Origin: Clostridiales bacterium
GTDB lineage: Bacteria > Bacillota > Clostridia > Oscillospirales > Oscillospiraceae
NCBI GenBank assembly: GCA_012719035.1
Contig: JAAYBD010000022.1
Location: 1-64,000 of the forward strand
Length of the DNA: 64,000 nucleotides
Direction of reading: 5' to 3'
In this document: positions 9,565 to 18,205 of the stretch, piece after piece
How positions within the stretch are numbered: position 1 is the first letter of the stretch
Layout of the letters: the number at the start of each line of letters is the position of its first letter
Notes under the pieces: generated by a model
Told to the model about the DNA's origin: nothing
What the model saw: only the letters and a program-made list of their open reading frames with translations
Database searches by the model: none
Position numbers and translations under genes: made by a program

Positions 9565-11214
9565 TTAACTTTTCAAAAATGATTCACTCGGCTGTTCGCC
9601 ATAATGCATAAGCTGCTTATCGCTTGTATACAGCGTGTAGTATCCGCCTTCAAACTCCGCGATAAGCGTCATGCTCGCACCGATTTTTTCCGCATATTTC
9701 TCCGCATCGATATTCTGACCACAATAGAAAATATATACGGCTTTGCTGTTTTCGTCTTCGCCGTAAACGCCCTGAGGGTTTATATAGGTTAAAATTTCAA
9801 GAGGTTTTTCAAATGAGCTTGCGGCTAATACCTGACCGTTTGAGTATGCGGCGATCGGAGAGGTGACACATATGTCACCATATACGTAAGAAAAGCCGCT
9901 TTCAACAATATAATCGCTCATTTTTCGATATATGTTTGCATCATAAGGCTCAAGCGTTTTTTGCACGGCGGGGGCATATCCCACATACCAGTTGCCGATG
10001 CAGCCGATGCAAAGCAGCAAGATTCCAACGATTTTCCAACAGCCCGGTTTAAGGTACTGCAAAAGCACAACGCAGGAAATGGCTGTAAACGGATACCAGA
10101 TAAACAGATAAGGAGTCCGGAAATTCATATCGAATACAAGATTCATTGCAAACAGCCCGGCAATACTTATCGCGAATACCGAAAAATTGATAGCACCGAA
10201 TAGATATTTCTTGCCGCTTTTGCCCTTTTTCCTTTCGGCAATATACCGATACAGAGATAGGAAGGCCGCCAGAATGACTATAGCGGTAAAAAAAGACGCG
10301 AGAATAAAATATATCCAGCCGTTTTCTTCGGTGCAGGCATAATAGAAGCCTGTTATTTTCTTCAGGATTCTCATGTTAACCTCATGTGCGTCTTTCAAGC
10401 TTGAAAGATTCCGTTGACTCAAGCTGCCGTAGATGGTGACATTAGGGACATTGAGGACTTTGATAAAAATCGCACCCAGAAAATTTGAGAAGGTGTATAG
10501 AAGAGCTCTGAGCGTTACTGCCCATGTGCGCTTGATTTTGTTTTTTTCCTTCCTAATCAGCAGAATGAGAATTCGGAGGATTTCTGTAGCCAGTACAGGG
10601 AGAATCAGGACAGCCGTGATTCTTAGGCTCTGCATGCCGGTCGTAAAACAAAGCGCCATGGACAAAATCAGAGCTGCGGAAAAGCCCCTCTTATTTTTAA
10701 AGCAAAGGGCATGGAGATAATCTCCCATTACGATAAGAACTGTGATTAAATAGCAGCTATAATAGCTTGCAAGGATATAAAAAAGCTGTCCTTCAAGACT
10801 TGCCACGGCATTTGCGGTTATCATGCAGCCGATCATGGCGGCCATACCTGTAAGACGCCCAAGCTTATCCGTAAACGGGTGTATCAGAAATAGCATACTC
10901 AGCATGACAAGTAGCGTCATTGCCATTGTTGCCAAAGCCATAGCAAAATTAATGTTGCCGGTCAACCCGTAAAACAGAGCGCAGAGAACCGGGGTAGCAA
11001 CAACATAATACTGATTTCCGAAAACCCAGTCTTTAGGGAAAATGCTTTTTGCCTCCCAAGCCAGCATTGAATAGGCAGTATCCTCATACATATCAAAGGT
11101 GCAGAATTTGGGAAAGCCTATGAAATTGATGATAGCAAATGAGGAAAGAAACAATGCCAGTACGACTATTAAGATCACTGCGCACAGTATTTGCCCGTTC
11201 TTTTTCTGACACAT
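9565..11214 (-). CDS. Polytopic membrane protein, GT-C glycosyltransferase-like
   Basis: A 549-residue protein with an N-terminal hydrophobic helix, about ten or more further helices and a C-terminal soluble tail of about 120 residues. The first extracellular loop holds CTFDMYEDTAYSMLAWE, an acidic cluster in the position where GT-C-fold glycosyltransferases keep their catalytic acidic residues. I cannot place it in a named family, so the glycosyltransferase idea is inference from topology. AGGAG lies 10 bases upstream of the ATG. It stands alone, convergent with the MocR-type gene. Confidence 0.6.
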   Translation of the reverse strand: MCQKKNGQILCAVILIVVLALFLSSFAIINFIGFPKFCTFDMYEDTAYSMLAWEAKSIFPKDWVFGNQYYVVATPVLCALFYGLTGNINFAMALATMAMTLLVMLSMLFLIHPFTDKLGRLTGMAAMIGCMITANAVASLEGQLFYILASYYSCYLITVLIVMGDYLHALCFKNKRGFSAALILSMALCFTTGMQSLRITAVLILPVLATEILRILILLIRKEKNKIKRTWAVTLRALLYTFSNFLGAIFIKVLNVPNVTIYGSLSQRNLSSLKDAHEVNMRILKKITGFYYACTEENGWIYFILASFFTAIVILAAFLSLYRYIAERKKGKSGKKYLFGAINFSVFAISIAGLFAMNLVFDMNFRTPYLFIWYPFTAISCVVLLQYLKPGCWKIVGILLLCIGCIGNWYVGYAPAVQKTLEPYDANIYRKMSDYIVESGFSYVYGDICVTSPIAAYSNGQVLAASSFEKPLEILTYINPQGVYGEDENSKAVYIFYCGQNIDAEKYAEKIGASMTLIAEFEGGYYTLYTSDKQLMHYGEQPSESFLKS

Positions 11215-11351
11215 ATATTGAAATCTCCTAAATTTTGTTAATGGTTTAGATGTTCATTATAAGTCAAAAAGCCTTTATAAGCAATATATGAATGTTGATT
11301 CGATATAAAATCATCGTACTTGAGTCTTTGGTGGTTTTATAGAAATCTAAT

Positions 11352-11398
11352 AATAAAAGTCCCCCATCCGGTAATAGCAGATGGGGGACTTGTTATTA
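11352..11398. terminator. Long hairpin downstream of the 11.6-kb gene
   Basis: AAGTCCCCCATC and GATGGGGGACTT form a 12-bp perfect stem that extends as AATAA/TTATT with one bulge; the loop is 11 bases. The stretch 11215-11556 otherwise shows no convincing gene. It may terminate the minus-strand gene that ends at 11557, although it is 160 bases away. Confidence 0.55.
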
Positions 11399-11556
11399 GG
11401 TGGAGTCTATTTATGATGGGGAAAGGCTTATTGGAAAAATCCTATTCTCGCATAAAGCGGTATTTTCCAGATAGGAGTCGTAGACCTCTATGTTCGGCAG
11501 ATATATAATGAAGTTTTCGCCGCACCCAAAAACAAAGCTGTAGACAGACGGACATA

Positions 11557-12135
11557 TCAAGTCTTGTGCTGCGACCTTTCTGACTTGAATAAGCTGTTAA
11601 AATACAGTCTCAGCCTTTCGTTCTCGTGGTTCTGCATGTTTTCTTCTTCTTCTTTTTTCAATTTATCTGTTCTTCGTTTTTTCTCTAATTTTTCTGCAAG
11701 CTTGCTTATGCTCTCAGATATGTAATAGCACCACTCCCCCTTTTCGTCCCATTGTACCTCTAAAGGCTTCCAGCGCTCCGATATCTCCGCCCATTCGATG
11801 ATTTTGCTGTGCCAGTTGATATCTAAATACGGAGACCTGTAGACAATCAGACTTTTATCGTCGTTGAAAATTTCTATTTTTATCGTCCATATTGACAATA
11901 CGCGCCATTCTATCAGCTCGATCCTTACATTTTCAAGCTCTAAAATTCTATACATATTGTCATCCGAATCATTATTTTCAACAGTTAGACCGATTTCTTC
12001 ACCATGCTTTATGATATCTAATATTGTGTACAAGCCAATGGTTTTGAGTTTTTTCGATGTATATTTCTTTATATCTACCGAAGCTTCTTTGTAACCGTTT
12101 TCCGAATCTCTGGGCTTGAAAAAAATCACAGACAT
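11557..12135 (-). CDS. Hypothetical protein with charged coiled-coil tail
   Basis: I do not recognise this 192-residue protein. The start is ATG 12135, since GAGG lies 8 bases upstream. The first two thirds are a mixed alpha/beta, tryptophan-rich domain (for example VRIELIEWRVLSIWTIKIEI), and the last 50 residues are a highly charged helix (KLAEKLEKKRRTDKLKKEEEE region) likely to form a coiled coil. The gene is more AT-rich than its neighbours and is not in an operon, which hints at horizontal acquisition. No function is assigned. Confidence 0.6.
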   Translation of the reverse strand: MSVIFFKPRDSENGYKEASVDIKKYTSKKLKTIGLYTILDIIKHGEEIGLTVENNDSDDNMYRILELENVRIELIEWRVLSIWTIKIEIFNDDKSLIVYRSPYLDINWHSKIIEWAEISERWKPLEVQWDEKGEWCYYISESISKLAEKLEKKRRTDKLKKEEEENMQNHENERLRLYFNSLFKSERSQHKT

Positions 12136-12250
12136 AATATCAACCTCATTTAACAAAATGTTGGTCAATCTATATCTATTCACGCATAGTGCCAAGAATG
12201 AATAAAACTTCCGATAAAAACAGGATAAAAATCAAATAATGAAATGAGCT

Positions 12251-13147
12251 TTATGCACGGTCCTTGAGGGCATCAAAAAAAGTTTTTATAAAATCCCTGA
12301 ATTCCTCTGCGCTTTTGCCATAAAAATTGTTTTTGTTGCAGCTGAGCCCTATTTGTGCTCTGATTTTAGGTGCGCTGATTTCCGCGCAGTATGGTCTGAG
12401 GTGAGGGTCGTTTATAAGCCTGTGGGGCATGAAAGCAAAGCCCAGTCCGCCGAGCACAGCCTTTATAAGAAGATCCATATCGTTAGATTCGCAGACTACA
12501 TTGGGTACATATCCACAGCTTTCAAATATCAGCTCCAGATTATTCCGCACGCCCGCACCCTTTGGTGAGGTTACGAGCGGTTCACCCTCGAGGGCGCTCA
12601 GATCCAGCGGACCCTTGCCTATAAGGCGATGCCCGGGCGGCAGGAGGACGCAGCCGCAGTCCTCATATACTATCTCGGTTTTTATCATTTTTGACTCGTC
12701 TTCTGTTATGGGCGGCGTGCATAGCGCATAGTCCGCCGAACCGGTCGTAATAGCTTCTATGATGCGGTCTCTTTTGTCATAAGTTATCGACATCATGTTT
12801 TCGGGAAACGCTTTCTTGTACTCAAGCATGATGTCCGATGTGTAACCGGCTGTGTCAGACAGGAAGTTTATTACTTTTTCCTGCCTGCCGAGCATATCGT
12901 CTATCTCGTCCATAAGACCTTCGATATCGGCGAGTATCTTTTTTGCACGCTCATAGAAAACCTCACCGTAGCGGTTCAGCTTAATTCTTCTGCCTACGTT
13001 GTCAAAAAGAGGAGTTCCAAGCTCGTTTTCAAGCTGCCCGATGACCTTCGTGAGAAACGGCTGGGAAACGCCAAGCTTCTCTGCCGCCTTTGAAACGTGT
13101 TCAAGCTCGGCGGTTAGACAGAAATAGCGCAAGTCCCTTATTTCCAT
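12251..13147 (-). CDS. LysR-family transcriptional regulator
   Basis: A 298-residue LysR-type regulator. Residues 1-60 form the winged helix (MEIRDLRYFCLTAELEHVSK, then AEKLGVSQPFLTKVIGQLE), followed by a linker helix and a periplasmic-binding-like effector domain. The start is ATG 13147, because GGAGGA lies 9 bases upstream. It is divergent from the metallo-beta-lactamase-fold gene at 13468, which is probably its target. The effector cannot be read from the sequence. Confidence 0.93.
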   Translation of the reverse strand: MEIRDLRYFCLTAELEHVSKAAEKLGVSQPFLTKVIGQLENELGTPLFDNVGRRIKLNRYGEVFYERAKKILADIEGLMDEIDDMLGRQEKVINFLSDTAGYTSDIMLEYKKAFPENMMSITYDKRDRIIEAITTGSADYALCTPPITEDESKMIKTEIVYEDCGCVLLPPGHRLIGKGPLDLSALEGEPLVTSPKGAGVRNNLELIFESCGYVPNVVCESNDMDLLIKAVLGGLGFAFMPHRLINDPHLRPYCAEISAPKIRAQIGLSCNKNNFYGKSAEEFRDFIKTFFDALKDRA

Positions 13148-13329
13148 GTTTTTCTTCCTCCGATTGATGTACAAAATCTATAGATGCTTTTGTGCATGTT
13201 TTCAAACTGCAATAATGACTGCCGCAGCCATAGCGGCACATCCGCAGAATATAGTTAAATGCTTTGGCAAAAATGCAATAAGATATGCTGTGATATTAGA
13301 GAGAAAATCATACTTTTTAAAAATTGATT

Positions 13330-13349
13330 TATAACTTTACAAAAGTATA
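13330..13349. promoter_or_regulatory. Candidate LysR operator in the divergent spacer
   Basis: TATAACTTT-ACA-AAAGTATA is a near-perfect inverted repeat with a T-rich/A-rich centre, of the size expected for a LysR box, located between the LysR gene and the hydrolase gene. The rest of the 320-base spacer (13148-13467) is AT-rich with no gene. Confidence 0.4.
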
Positions 13350-13467
13350 AGGCATATTCCCATATTATCATACAGTTATATCGGACAAAATATTTTTCAT
13401 TTAATAGTTTAATTGTTACAATCATAGTGCAGGACAGAAATATTTGAGCGTTATAGGAGGAGTTAAT

Positions 13468-14250
13468 ATGCTGGAGCTTTCAAAATATAAAGATATTACG
13501 ATTGCGCAGGAAGTCTGCTATGTCGCTGAAAATGAGACAAAAGTGTTTGTTTATAATGTTGGCGGGCTTCTTATTGACACAGGCCCCCAGAGCAGGGCGG
13601 AAGTTCTCGAAAAATGGTTCAGCACTCAGGATATAAAGCAGGTTGCAATTACCCACAACCATGAAGATCACTCCGGAAATGCCGCTTGGATACAGAAAAA
13701 TCTCAATGTACCCGTTTATCTGCATCCAAAAGCGATAGAATATGCCCGCGAAGAGGGTATGTATCCCAAATACCGTCAGGAAATGTGGGGGCATCGCCAT
13801 GCTTTCGATCCGCTGCCCATGCCTGAAGTAATCAATACCGGCAAGTATAGCTTTGAGGTGCTGGATACTCCGGGTCATGCCATTTACCATAACTGCTTTT
13901 ATGAGCCGAATCAGGGCTGGCTTTTCACAGGTGATCTTTACCTCGGAACTAAACTCTACCTCTGCTTTTTTGAAGAAAACATCCGCCAGACAATAGATAC
14001 TATTGAGAGACTCTTAAAGCTTGATTTTGACACTATTTTCTGTGCACATGCCGGTGTAATAGAAAACGGTAAGATAAGGCTTGAGAAGAAGCTAAACTTC
14101 CTAAAAGAGCTTCAGTTACAGGTCATTGAGATGCGCAAAAAGGGCATGACCGACAGCGAGATAGACGCCGAAATCACACCCTTTGATATGCCCATCACCG
14201 AATTGTCCAGCGGCGAATGGTCTTCCTATAACATAGTCAGAACAATATAA
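13468..14250 (+). CDS. Metallo-beta-lactamase-fold hydrolase
   Basis: A 260-residue MBL-fold protein. THNHEDHSGN supplies the HxHxDH metal motif; TPGHA, FTGDLYLG and FCAHAG supply the remaining metal ligands in the usual order. GGAGGA lies 6 bases before the ATG at 13468. Such enzymes hydrolyse esters, thioesters or nucleic acids, and the substrate is not evident. The divergent LysR gene suggests inducible expression. It is not a true beta-lactamase by context, as there is no signal peptide. Confidence 0.88.
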   Translation: MLELSKYKDITIAQEVCYVAENETKVFVYNVGGLLIDTGPQSRAEVLEKWFSTQDIKQVAITHNHEDHSGNAAWIQKNLNVPVYLHPKAIEYAREEGMYPKYRQEMWGHRHAFDPLPMPEVINTGKYSFEVLDTPGHAIYHNCFYEPNQGWLFTGDLYLGTKLYLCFFEENIRQTIDTIERLLKLDFDTIFCAHAGVIENGKIRLEKKLNFLKELQLQVIEMRKKGMTDSEIDAEITPFDMPITELSSGEWSSYNIVRTI

Positions 14251-14286
14251 TGTATACATCTCCTTTTCTCTACCCTAAACACATAA

Positions 14287-14348
14287 CCAGACTTCAAAGG
14301 GCTGTCCGGACTTGGTCCGGCAGCTCTTTGAAGTCTGGCCATTTTTTA
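14287..14348 (+). terminator. Terminator after the MBL-fold gene
   Basis: A stem of about 24 bp runs from CCAGACTTCAAAGGGCTG to CAGCTCTTTGAAGTCTGG around CCGGAC-TTG-GTCCGG, followed by CCATTTTTTATA. Confidence 0.88.
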
Positions 14349-14388
14349 TATATTCTCTGCGCTGGGGGCGGAAATAGTTATAGACTCC

Positions 14389-15219
14389 TTATTCCGCGAA
14401 AAGAAGGAAATATCCCAGAACTGTACAGCCCAAGACTATCCGATACCAGCCGAATACTTTAAAATCATGCTGCTTGATGTATCCCACCAAGAATTTGATT
14501 GCCAATATGGAAACAAGGAAAGCGACCAGCATGCCGGAAAGAAGGAGCATGGCTTCTGCTCCCGTAAAATTAAGTCCGAATTTCACGAGTTTCAATGCAC
14601 TTGCCCCAAACATAACAGGGACGGCGAGGAAAAAGGTGAACTCTGCCGCCACTGTTCTGGATACACCGATCATAAGAGCGCCGACAATCGTTGCTCCGGA
14701 ACGGGATGTGCCGGGGAAAACCGCCGCTATTAATTGGAACAAGCCGATAAGGAGCGCCGTTTGATATGTAATTTCCGAGATGGCAGTAACTTTTGGGCTT
14801 TTGCCTTTGTTATAGTTTTCTATAACAATAAAGAGGATGCCGAACAAAATCAGCATGATGGAAACTGTTTGGTAATTATAAAACAGTGCATTAAGCTCAT
14901 CGTCCCAAAGCAGACCTACGATGGCGGCGGGTACACAGGAGACAATTATTTTCATCCACATGGACAGAATGTCTTTTTTTACGATAGCGCCTTTTTTTAC
15001 GGAAAACGGGAAGAGTTTATCCCAATACAGGACGACCACCGCCATAATTGCACCAAGCTGTATAACGACGAAGAACATCTCCTTAAATGCGGCTGTTACG
15101 TCAAGATGCAGAAATTCGTCGACCAATATCATATGCCCTGTGCTGCTGATTGGAAGCCATTCGGTTACACCCTCAACAATTCCAAGAATGATTACTTTTA
15201 AAAGTTCATATATTCCCAT
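14389..15219 (-). CDS. uppP: Undecaprenyl-diphosphatase UppP (BacA)
   Basis: An integral membrane phosphatase that regenerates undecaprenyl phosphate for cell-wall synthesis and confers bacitracin tolerance. The 276 residues and seven or eight helices fit the family. [14 protein letters not shown] (residues 16-29) and [11 protein letters not shown] in the second half are the two catalytic motifs with the conserved Glu, Ser and Arg. AGGAGG lies upstream of the ATG. It is monocistronic; a second type of undecaprenyl-diphosphatase candidate (PAP2) lies at 62.8 kb. Confidence 0.97.
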   Translation of the reverse strand: MGIYELLKVIILGIVEGVTEWLPISSTGHMILVDEFLHLDVTAAFKEMFFVVIQLGAIMAVVVLYWDKLFPFSVKKGAIVKKDILSMWMKIIVSCVPAAIVGLLWDDELNALFYNYQTVSIMLILFGILFIVIENYNKGKSPKVTAISEITYQTALLIGLFQLIAAVFPGTSRSGATIVGALMIGVSRTVAAEFTFFLAVPVMFGASALKLVKFGLNFTGAEAMLLLSGMLVAFLVSILAIKFLVGYIKQHDFKVFGWYRIVLGCTVLGYFLLFAE

Positions 15220-15315
15220 TTTTTCCTCCTGCCTGCTTTGTCAAAATGTCTGTTAAAGTTTATGGAATCATAGCATAGCCGCGGTGCGATGCTGCAGCGT
15301 ATACATTTCAATCAA

Positions 15316-15418
15316 GTATAATGACTGAAATCCAGTCATTATACCATTTAATATTTATGGCTGCAATCGAATATACGTGAATAACTATATTTGCAGAATA
15401 ATTATTTTCTGCAAATAT
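15316..15418. repeat. Two AT-rich palindromes upstream of uppP
   Basis: GTATAATGACTG-aaatc-CAGTCATTATAC (15316-15344) is a perfect 12-bp inverted repeat, and ATATTTGCAGAA with TTCTGCAAATAT (15387-15418) is another. The first shares CAGTCATTATA with a palindrome upstream of vanR (34911-34940). No gene is seen in 15220-15529. Confidence 0.6.
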
Positions 15419-15452
15419 ATGCTTATGAAAAACGCTATGGGCATACAGCAAA

Positions 15453-15479
15453 AAGCGGGGGGTTATATCCCCCCCGCTT
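15453..15479 (-). terminator. Terminator after tgl
   Basis: AAGCGGGGGG-ttatat-CCCCCC-GCTT stem; on the minus strand it ends in GCTTTTTGCTG, 50 bases beyond the tgl stop. Confidence 0.8.
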
Positions 15480-15529
15480 CTTGCTTTGTTCCAAATGATT
15501 TTTGAGTATCTGATTTGTCTAAACTTGAA

Positions 15530-16294
15530 CTATGGACTGTATCTTAGATAGACATCAGCCAGCTTTTTGAAGTCCGGACGTCCGGCGGAATCAAGCAGCC
15601 TTGCGGATTCATCCGCACCTTCGATTCTGTTTCTGTTTAAGGCTTTAATTATCCCTTCTGCATTTTGTATGCCTATCCCATGGCCGTAGTAAAGTCCGTT
15701 TCCAAGGTCGATTACGTTTTCACCCTGCCAATGCGGAGTCAGCGGATCGACGTCGGGGTTTATAAAATACCTGCGGTCGGCAGGCAAATAATCATTTCTT
15801 TTCGCCATCGATCCGACTTCGCGCAGAAGCCTGTCGATTCTATGCCAGTTCATTAGTTCAATCTTGGTAAATGTCTTGTTAAAAAGGTCTTCAGGGTATA
15901 CATTCAGCAAAGCTTTGTAGTATACAATCATCATAGCGGTTGCACATTCCGTACTGTACTTGGAACCGTTTTTAAATATGTCGAGTATAGCATCGCTTGC
16001 TTTTACATCGTTTCGCATAACGAAGCCGCCGTCTTGGGCGCGGTCCCAGTAAGCCGGATTGCATTTGGTTTTGCGAAAGACCGCAAATCCCATTCCGCTT
16101 TTATAAAGTTCATAGGATGCCGCAATAATTTCCCTGCGCAGCCGGAGCTCAAATTTCAGCTGATCCAATGAATCATAATAATATCTGTGACTGCTCGAAA
16201 CAAGTATGCTGATTATTTTCATCTCCATACTGTTTGCATCAAATAGGGAGTCGAAATCAGCCTGATACATTTCTTTACCGGCAATTACAATCAT
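15530..16294 (-). CDS. tgl: Protein-glutamine gamma-glutamyltransferase (spore coat transglutaminase)
   Basis: Cross-links spore coat proteins by epsilon-(gamma-glutamyl)lysine bonds. The protein (254 residues) follows Bacillus Tgl along most of its length: ELRLRREIIAAS, ASDAILDIFKNGSKYSTECA, ALLNVYPEDLFNKTF, HWQGENVIDLGNGLYYGHGIG. Cys117 in STECATAMMIVYY matches the catalytic cysteine at about position 116 in B. subtilis. The start is ATG 16294 with GGAGGT 7 bases upstream; it overlaps the preceding gene by 20 bases. Its presence suggests a spore-former and late mother-cell expression. Confidence 0.93.
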   Translation of the reverse strand: MIVIAGKEMYQADFDSLFDANSMEMKIISILVSSSHRYYYDSLDQLKFELRLRREIIAASYELYKSGMGFAVFRKTKCNPAYWDRAQDGGFVMRNDVKASDAILDIFKNGSKYSTECATAMMIVYYKALLNVYPEDLFNKTFTKIELMNWHRIDRLLREVGSMAKRNDYLPADRRYFINPDVDPLTPHWQGENVIDLGNGLYYGHGIGIQNAEGIIKALNRNRIEGADESARLLDSAGRPDFKKLADVYLRYSP

Positions 16295-17291
16295 ATGAAT
16301 TACCTCCGCCGTTTCGGGCAATGTGGATTTGTTTTTCAATAGGATATCGCATCCATTCGTTCCAGTAGGAAGGATTCTCACGGTGCAGTTTTTGTGAATG
16401 CTTTGCCAGAACCTCCTTTTCGCCTTCCGCTAATTTACTGAAATTGCTTGAACTGCTGCTCTCCTCATTTGCCGCTTGACAAAGCGGTTTAAAGACTCGG
16501 ATGCTGTTATCCTTGCAAAGATATTTCGCTTCCAAATCCACAGCGCATGGAACAGGCTCGTTGCAAAATTGAAAGCTCTCGCCGGTAAAATAGAGATAAG
16601 GATCGTTTTCTTTAAGCCATGACAGGTAAGAGGTATACTGATTTTGTCTGTCATAGTTGCTTCTGAGCGGCACATCCTGCGGCAGATGGAGAAGCATTCG
16701 CGCAAGCTCGGCATCTTTTGGCGCAGAGGAGCGAAGACGCGAGGCGATAATGCGCAGGGCATCCGCATCGCGCGACTGGAAACATGCCCAGACCAAATCA
16801 TGGATGTACTTTCCCTTTTGATTGCGTTTGAATACCATATTCGCCATGACCGGCAGAATTGTTTTTTCGTGATGCGTTTTTATCAAAACCGATGCGCTGG
16901 TATCAAGGACTTGATCGAAGTCGTCGTTTAGACCGTCGTCATATGCGCCGGTGCTGAACATCCACAGCAGAACGCTGTGAAGCTCTTCGCTGTTTAAAGG
17001 AACCGAACTGCCGGGTTCGTCGGATAGATTCTTTTCTTCCAGCATTTTTTCGCAGATGCGCAGTGCCGTCCGGTTGCGTTCGCTGAGCTCTTCCATTAAA
17101 TTCAGCTCATCGATTTCCGGCCGGAGGATAAACAGAGAGGCAAAAAACAGCCTGCCGTCATTCACAAGGCTGACGGCATTTTGCCTGCGCTCCTTTCCCA
17201 ATTTACGAAACATATTCCGGCAGGCACCGGCGCCCCGAAACCGCCTTATATAATCTAAATCATTTGTTGCAGCACTATAACCTGAATTCAT
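16275..17291 (-). CDS. Hypothetical protein co-transcribed with tgl
   Basis: I do not recognise this 338-residue soluble protein. It is rich in helices, charged at the N-terminus (RRFRGAGACRNMFRKLGKER) and has a serine run (EESSSSSNF) about 60 residues from the end. No signal peptide or membrane segment is seen. Its stop lies inside the start region of tgl (20-base overlap), so the two are almost certainly one operon, and a role in coat assembly or as a Tgl substrate or partner is the simplest inference. Confidence 0.7.
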   Translation of the reverse strand: MNSGYSAATNDLDYIRRFRGAGACRNMFRKLGKERRQNAVSLVNDGRLFFASLFILRPEIDELNLMEELSERNRTALRICEKMLEEKNLSDEPGSSVPLNSEELHSVLLWMFSTGAYDDGLNDDFDQVLDTSASVLIKTHHEKTILPVMANMVFKRNQKGKYIHDLVWACFQSRDADALRIIASRLRSSAPKDAELARMLLHLPQDVPLRSNYDRQNQYTSYLSWLKENDPYLYFTGESFQFCNEPVPCAVDLEAKYLCKDNSIRVFKPLCQAANEESSSSSNFSKLAEGEKEVLAKHSQKLHRENPSYWNEWMRYPIEKQIHIARNGGGNSYDCNCR

Positions 17292-17475
17292 TTAATCGCC
17301 TTCTTTTTGAATTAATTGACAGTCAGGAAAGAGGTTTCAGTCCATCATATTTAAAAAGGGCGGATTTGTTGCCAATGTAGGGTCAGGTGCATATCGCACA
17401 TATGATTTCTGTGTCTTATAAATTCAAACCGTTCCGCTAAAAGAAATCGCGCAGGGCAAAGGGGCATAAAAATAA

Positions 17476-17507
17476 TTAAAGTCCAAAATACTCATTTTGG
17501 ACTTTAA
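17476..17507 (-). terminator. Terminator after the XRE gene
   Basis: TTAAAGTCCAAAA and TTTTGGACTTTAA form a 13-bp perfect stem; the minus strand continues TTATTTTTATG. Confidence 0.85.
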
Positions 17508-17519
17508 TACAGGTTTCCC

Positions 17520-17744
17520 TTAATTGTAAGGCTTTGGGTTGTTTGTTCGACCAAGGAGATAGTCAACGCTTGTGCGATAGTAGTCTGCAAGGGCGCACAA
17601 CACATATGGCGGAATCATTCTTTGCCCGCTCTCATAATATGCATATGTTCTCTGCGGCACGTTGATTATATCCCCAATCTGCTTTTGCGTTAGGTCAAAG
17701 TCCTCACGCATGTTTCTGATACGCTCATATCTGACCATAAGCAT
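17520..17744 (-). CDS. Small XRE-family helix-turn-helix repressor
   Basis: A protein of about 72-74 residues that is essentially one Cro/CI-type helix-turn-helix: LTQKQIGDIINVPQRTYAYYE covers the two HTH helices and SVDYLLGRTN ends the domain in the usual way. GTG 17747, ATG 17744 and ATG 17738 are alternative starts; the last has GGTG 6 bases upstream. Such small proteins repress their own or a neighbouring promoter. Three GTTCTAT half-sites lie immediately upstream. Confidence 0.85.
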   Translation of the reverse strand: MLMVRYERIRNMREDFDLTQKQIGDIINVPQRTYAYYESGQRMIPPYVLCALADYYRTSVDYLLGRTNNPKPYN

Positions 17745-17761
17745 CACCGTTCCAAGTATAT

Positions 17762-17806
17762 ATAGAACGATTTGTTCTATTGATTTATTGAATAGTTTGT
17801 TCTATA
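17762..17806. promoter_or_regulatory. Repeated GTTCTAT half-sites upstream of the XRE gene
   Basis: TTTGTTCTAT occurs at 17771-17780 and again at 17796-17805, and the inverse ATAGAAC at 17762-17768. The motif resembles SinR-type operators (GTTCTYT). Probable autoregulatory operator. Confidence 0.45.
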
Positions 17807-18205
17807 ATATACAAAGAGATGATATATTATGTCTTATTTATAAAGAGAATATTATGCTTTTTTTAGTATAATATCTGTAATCAAAGCGCTTGAGAAAGTC
17901 GAAAAATGCTGAAAAATATCTTTCAAAAAATGAGGATATTATCGATAAAGATGAGACAGATTCAATAGAATTTTGTCCGGCAAGTCTTTCTTATACCGGC
18001 ATCCATACCCGTTGCGACAAATGAAGGCATTAATCTGCTTTGTCTAAAACTGAAAAGGGCAAAAGCAGGTATAAATTAAATTTCCATGGCTTGTTTTATT
18101 AGGTGTTAAAGGTTAACAAATAATGTCAGAGTTTATCAAATTTGATTGCGGAAAACATCAGCCTCAAATTGTGATATAGAGAATAAATGTGTTAGGATGA
18201 AGTAA
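17807..18205. other. Non-coding stretch before the GGDEF pseudogene
   Basis: About 400 AT-rich bases with no open frame that has a ribosome-binding site, no stable hairpin and no RNA gene that I can recognise. Confidence 0.5.

Noticed and set aside
11320..11508. A 62-codon frame in the gap after the large membrane protein gene
   Set aside because: It runs through the long hairpin, lacks a ribosome-binding site and has no family resemblance.
13468..14250. The MBL-fold gene as an antibiotic-degrading beta-lactamase
   Set aside because: There is no signal peptide, and the HxHxDH motif is shared by many hydrolases with other substrates.
14734..15201. A 155-codon plus-strand frame opposite uppP
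   Set aside because: Antisense to a well-conserved membrane phosphatase; no homology or ribosome-binding site.
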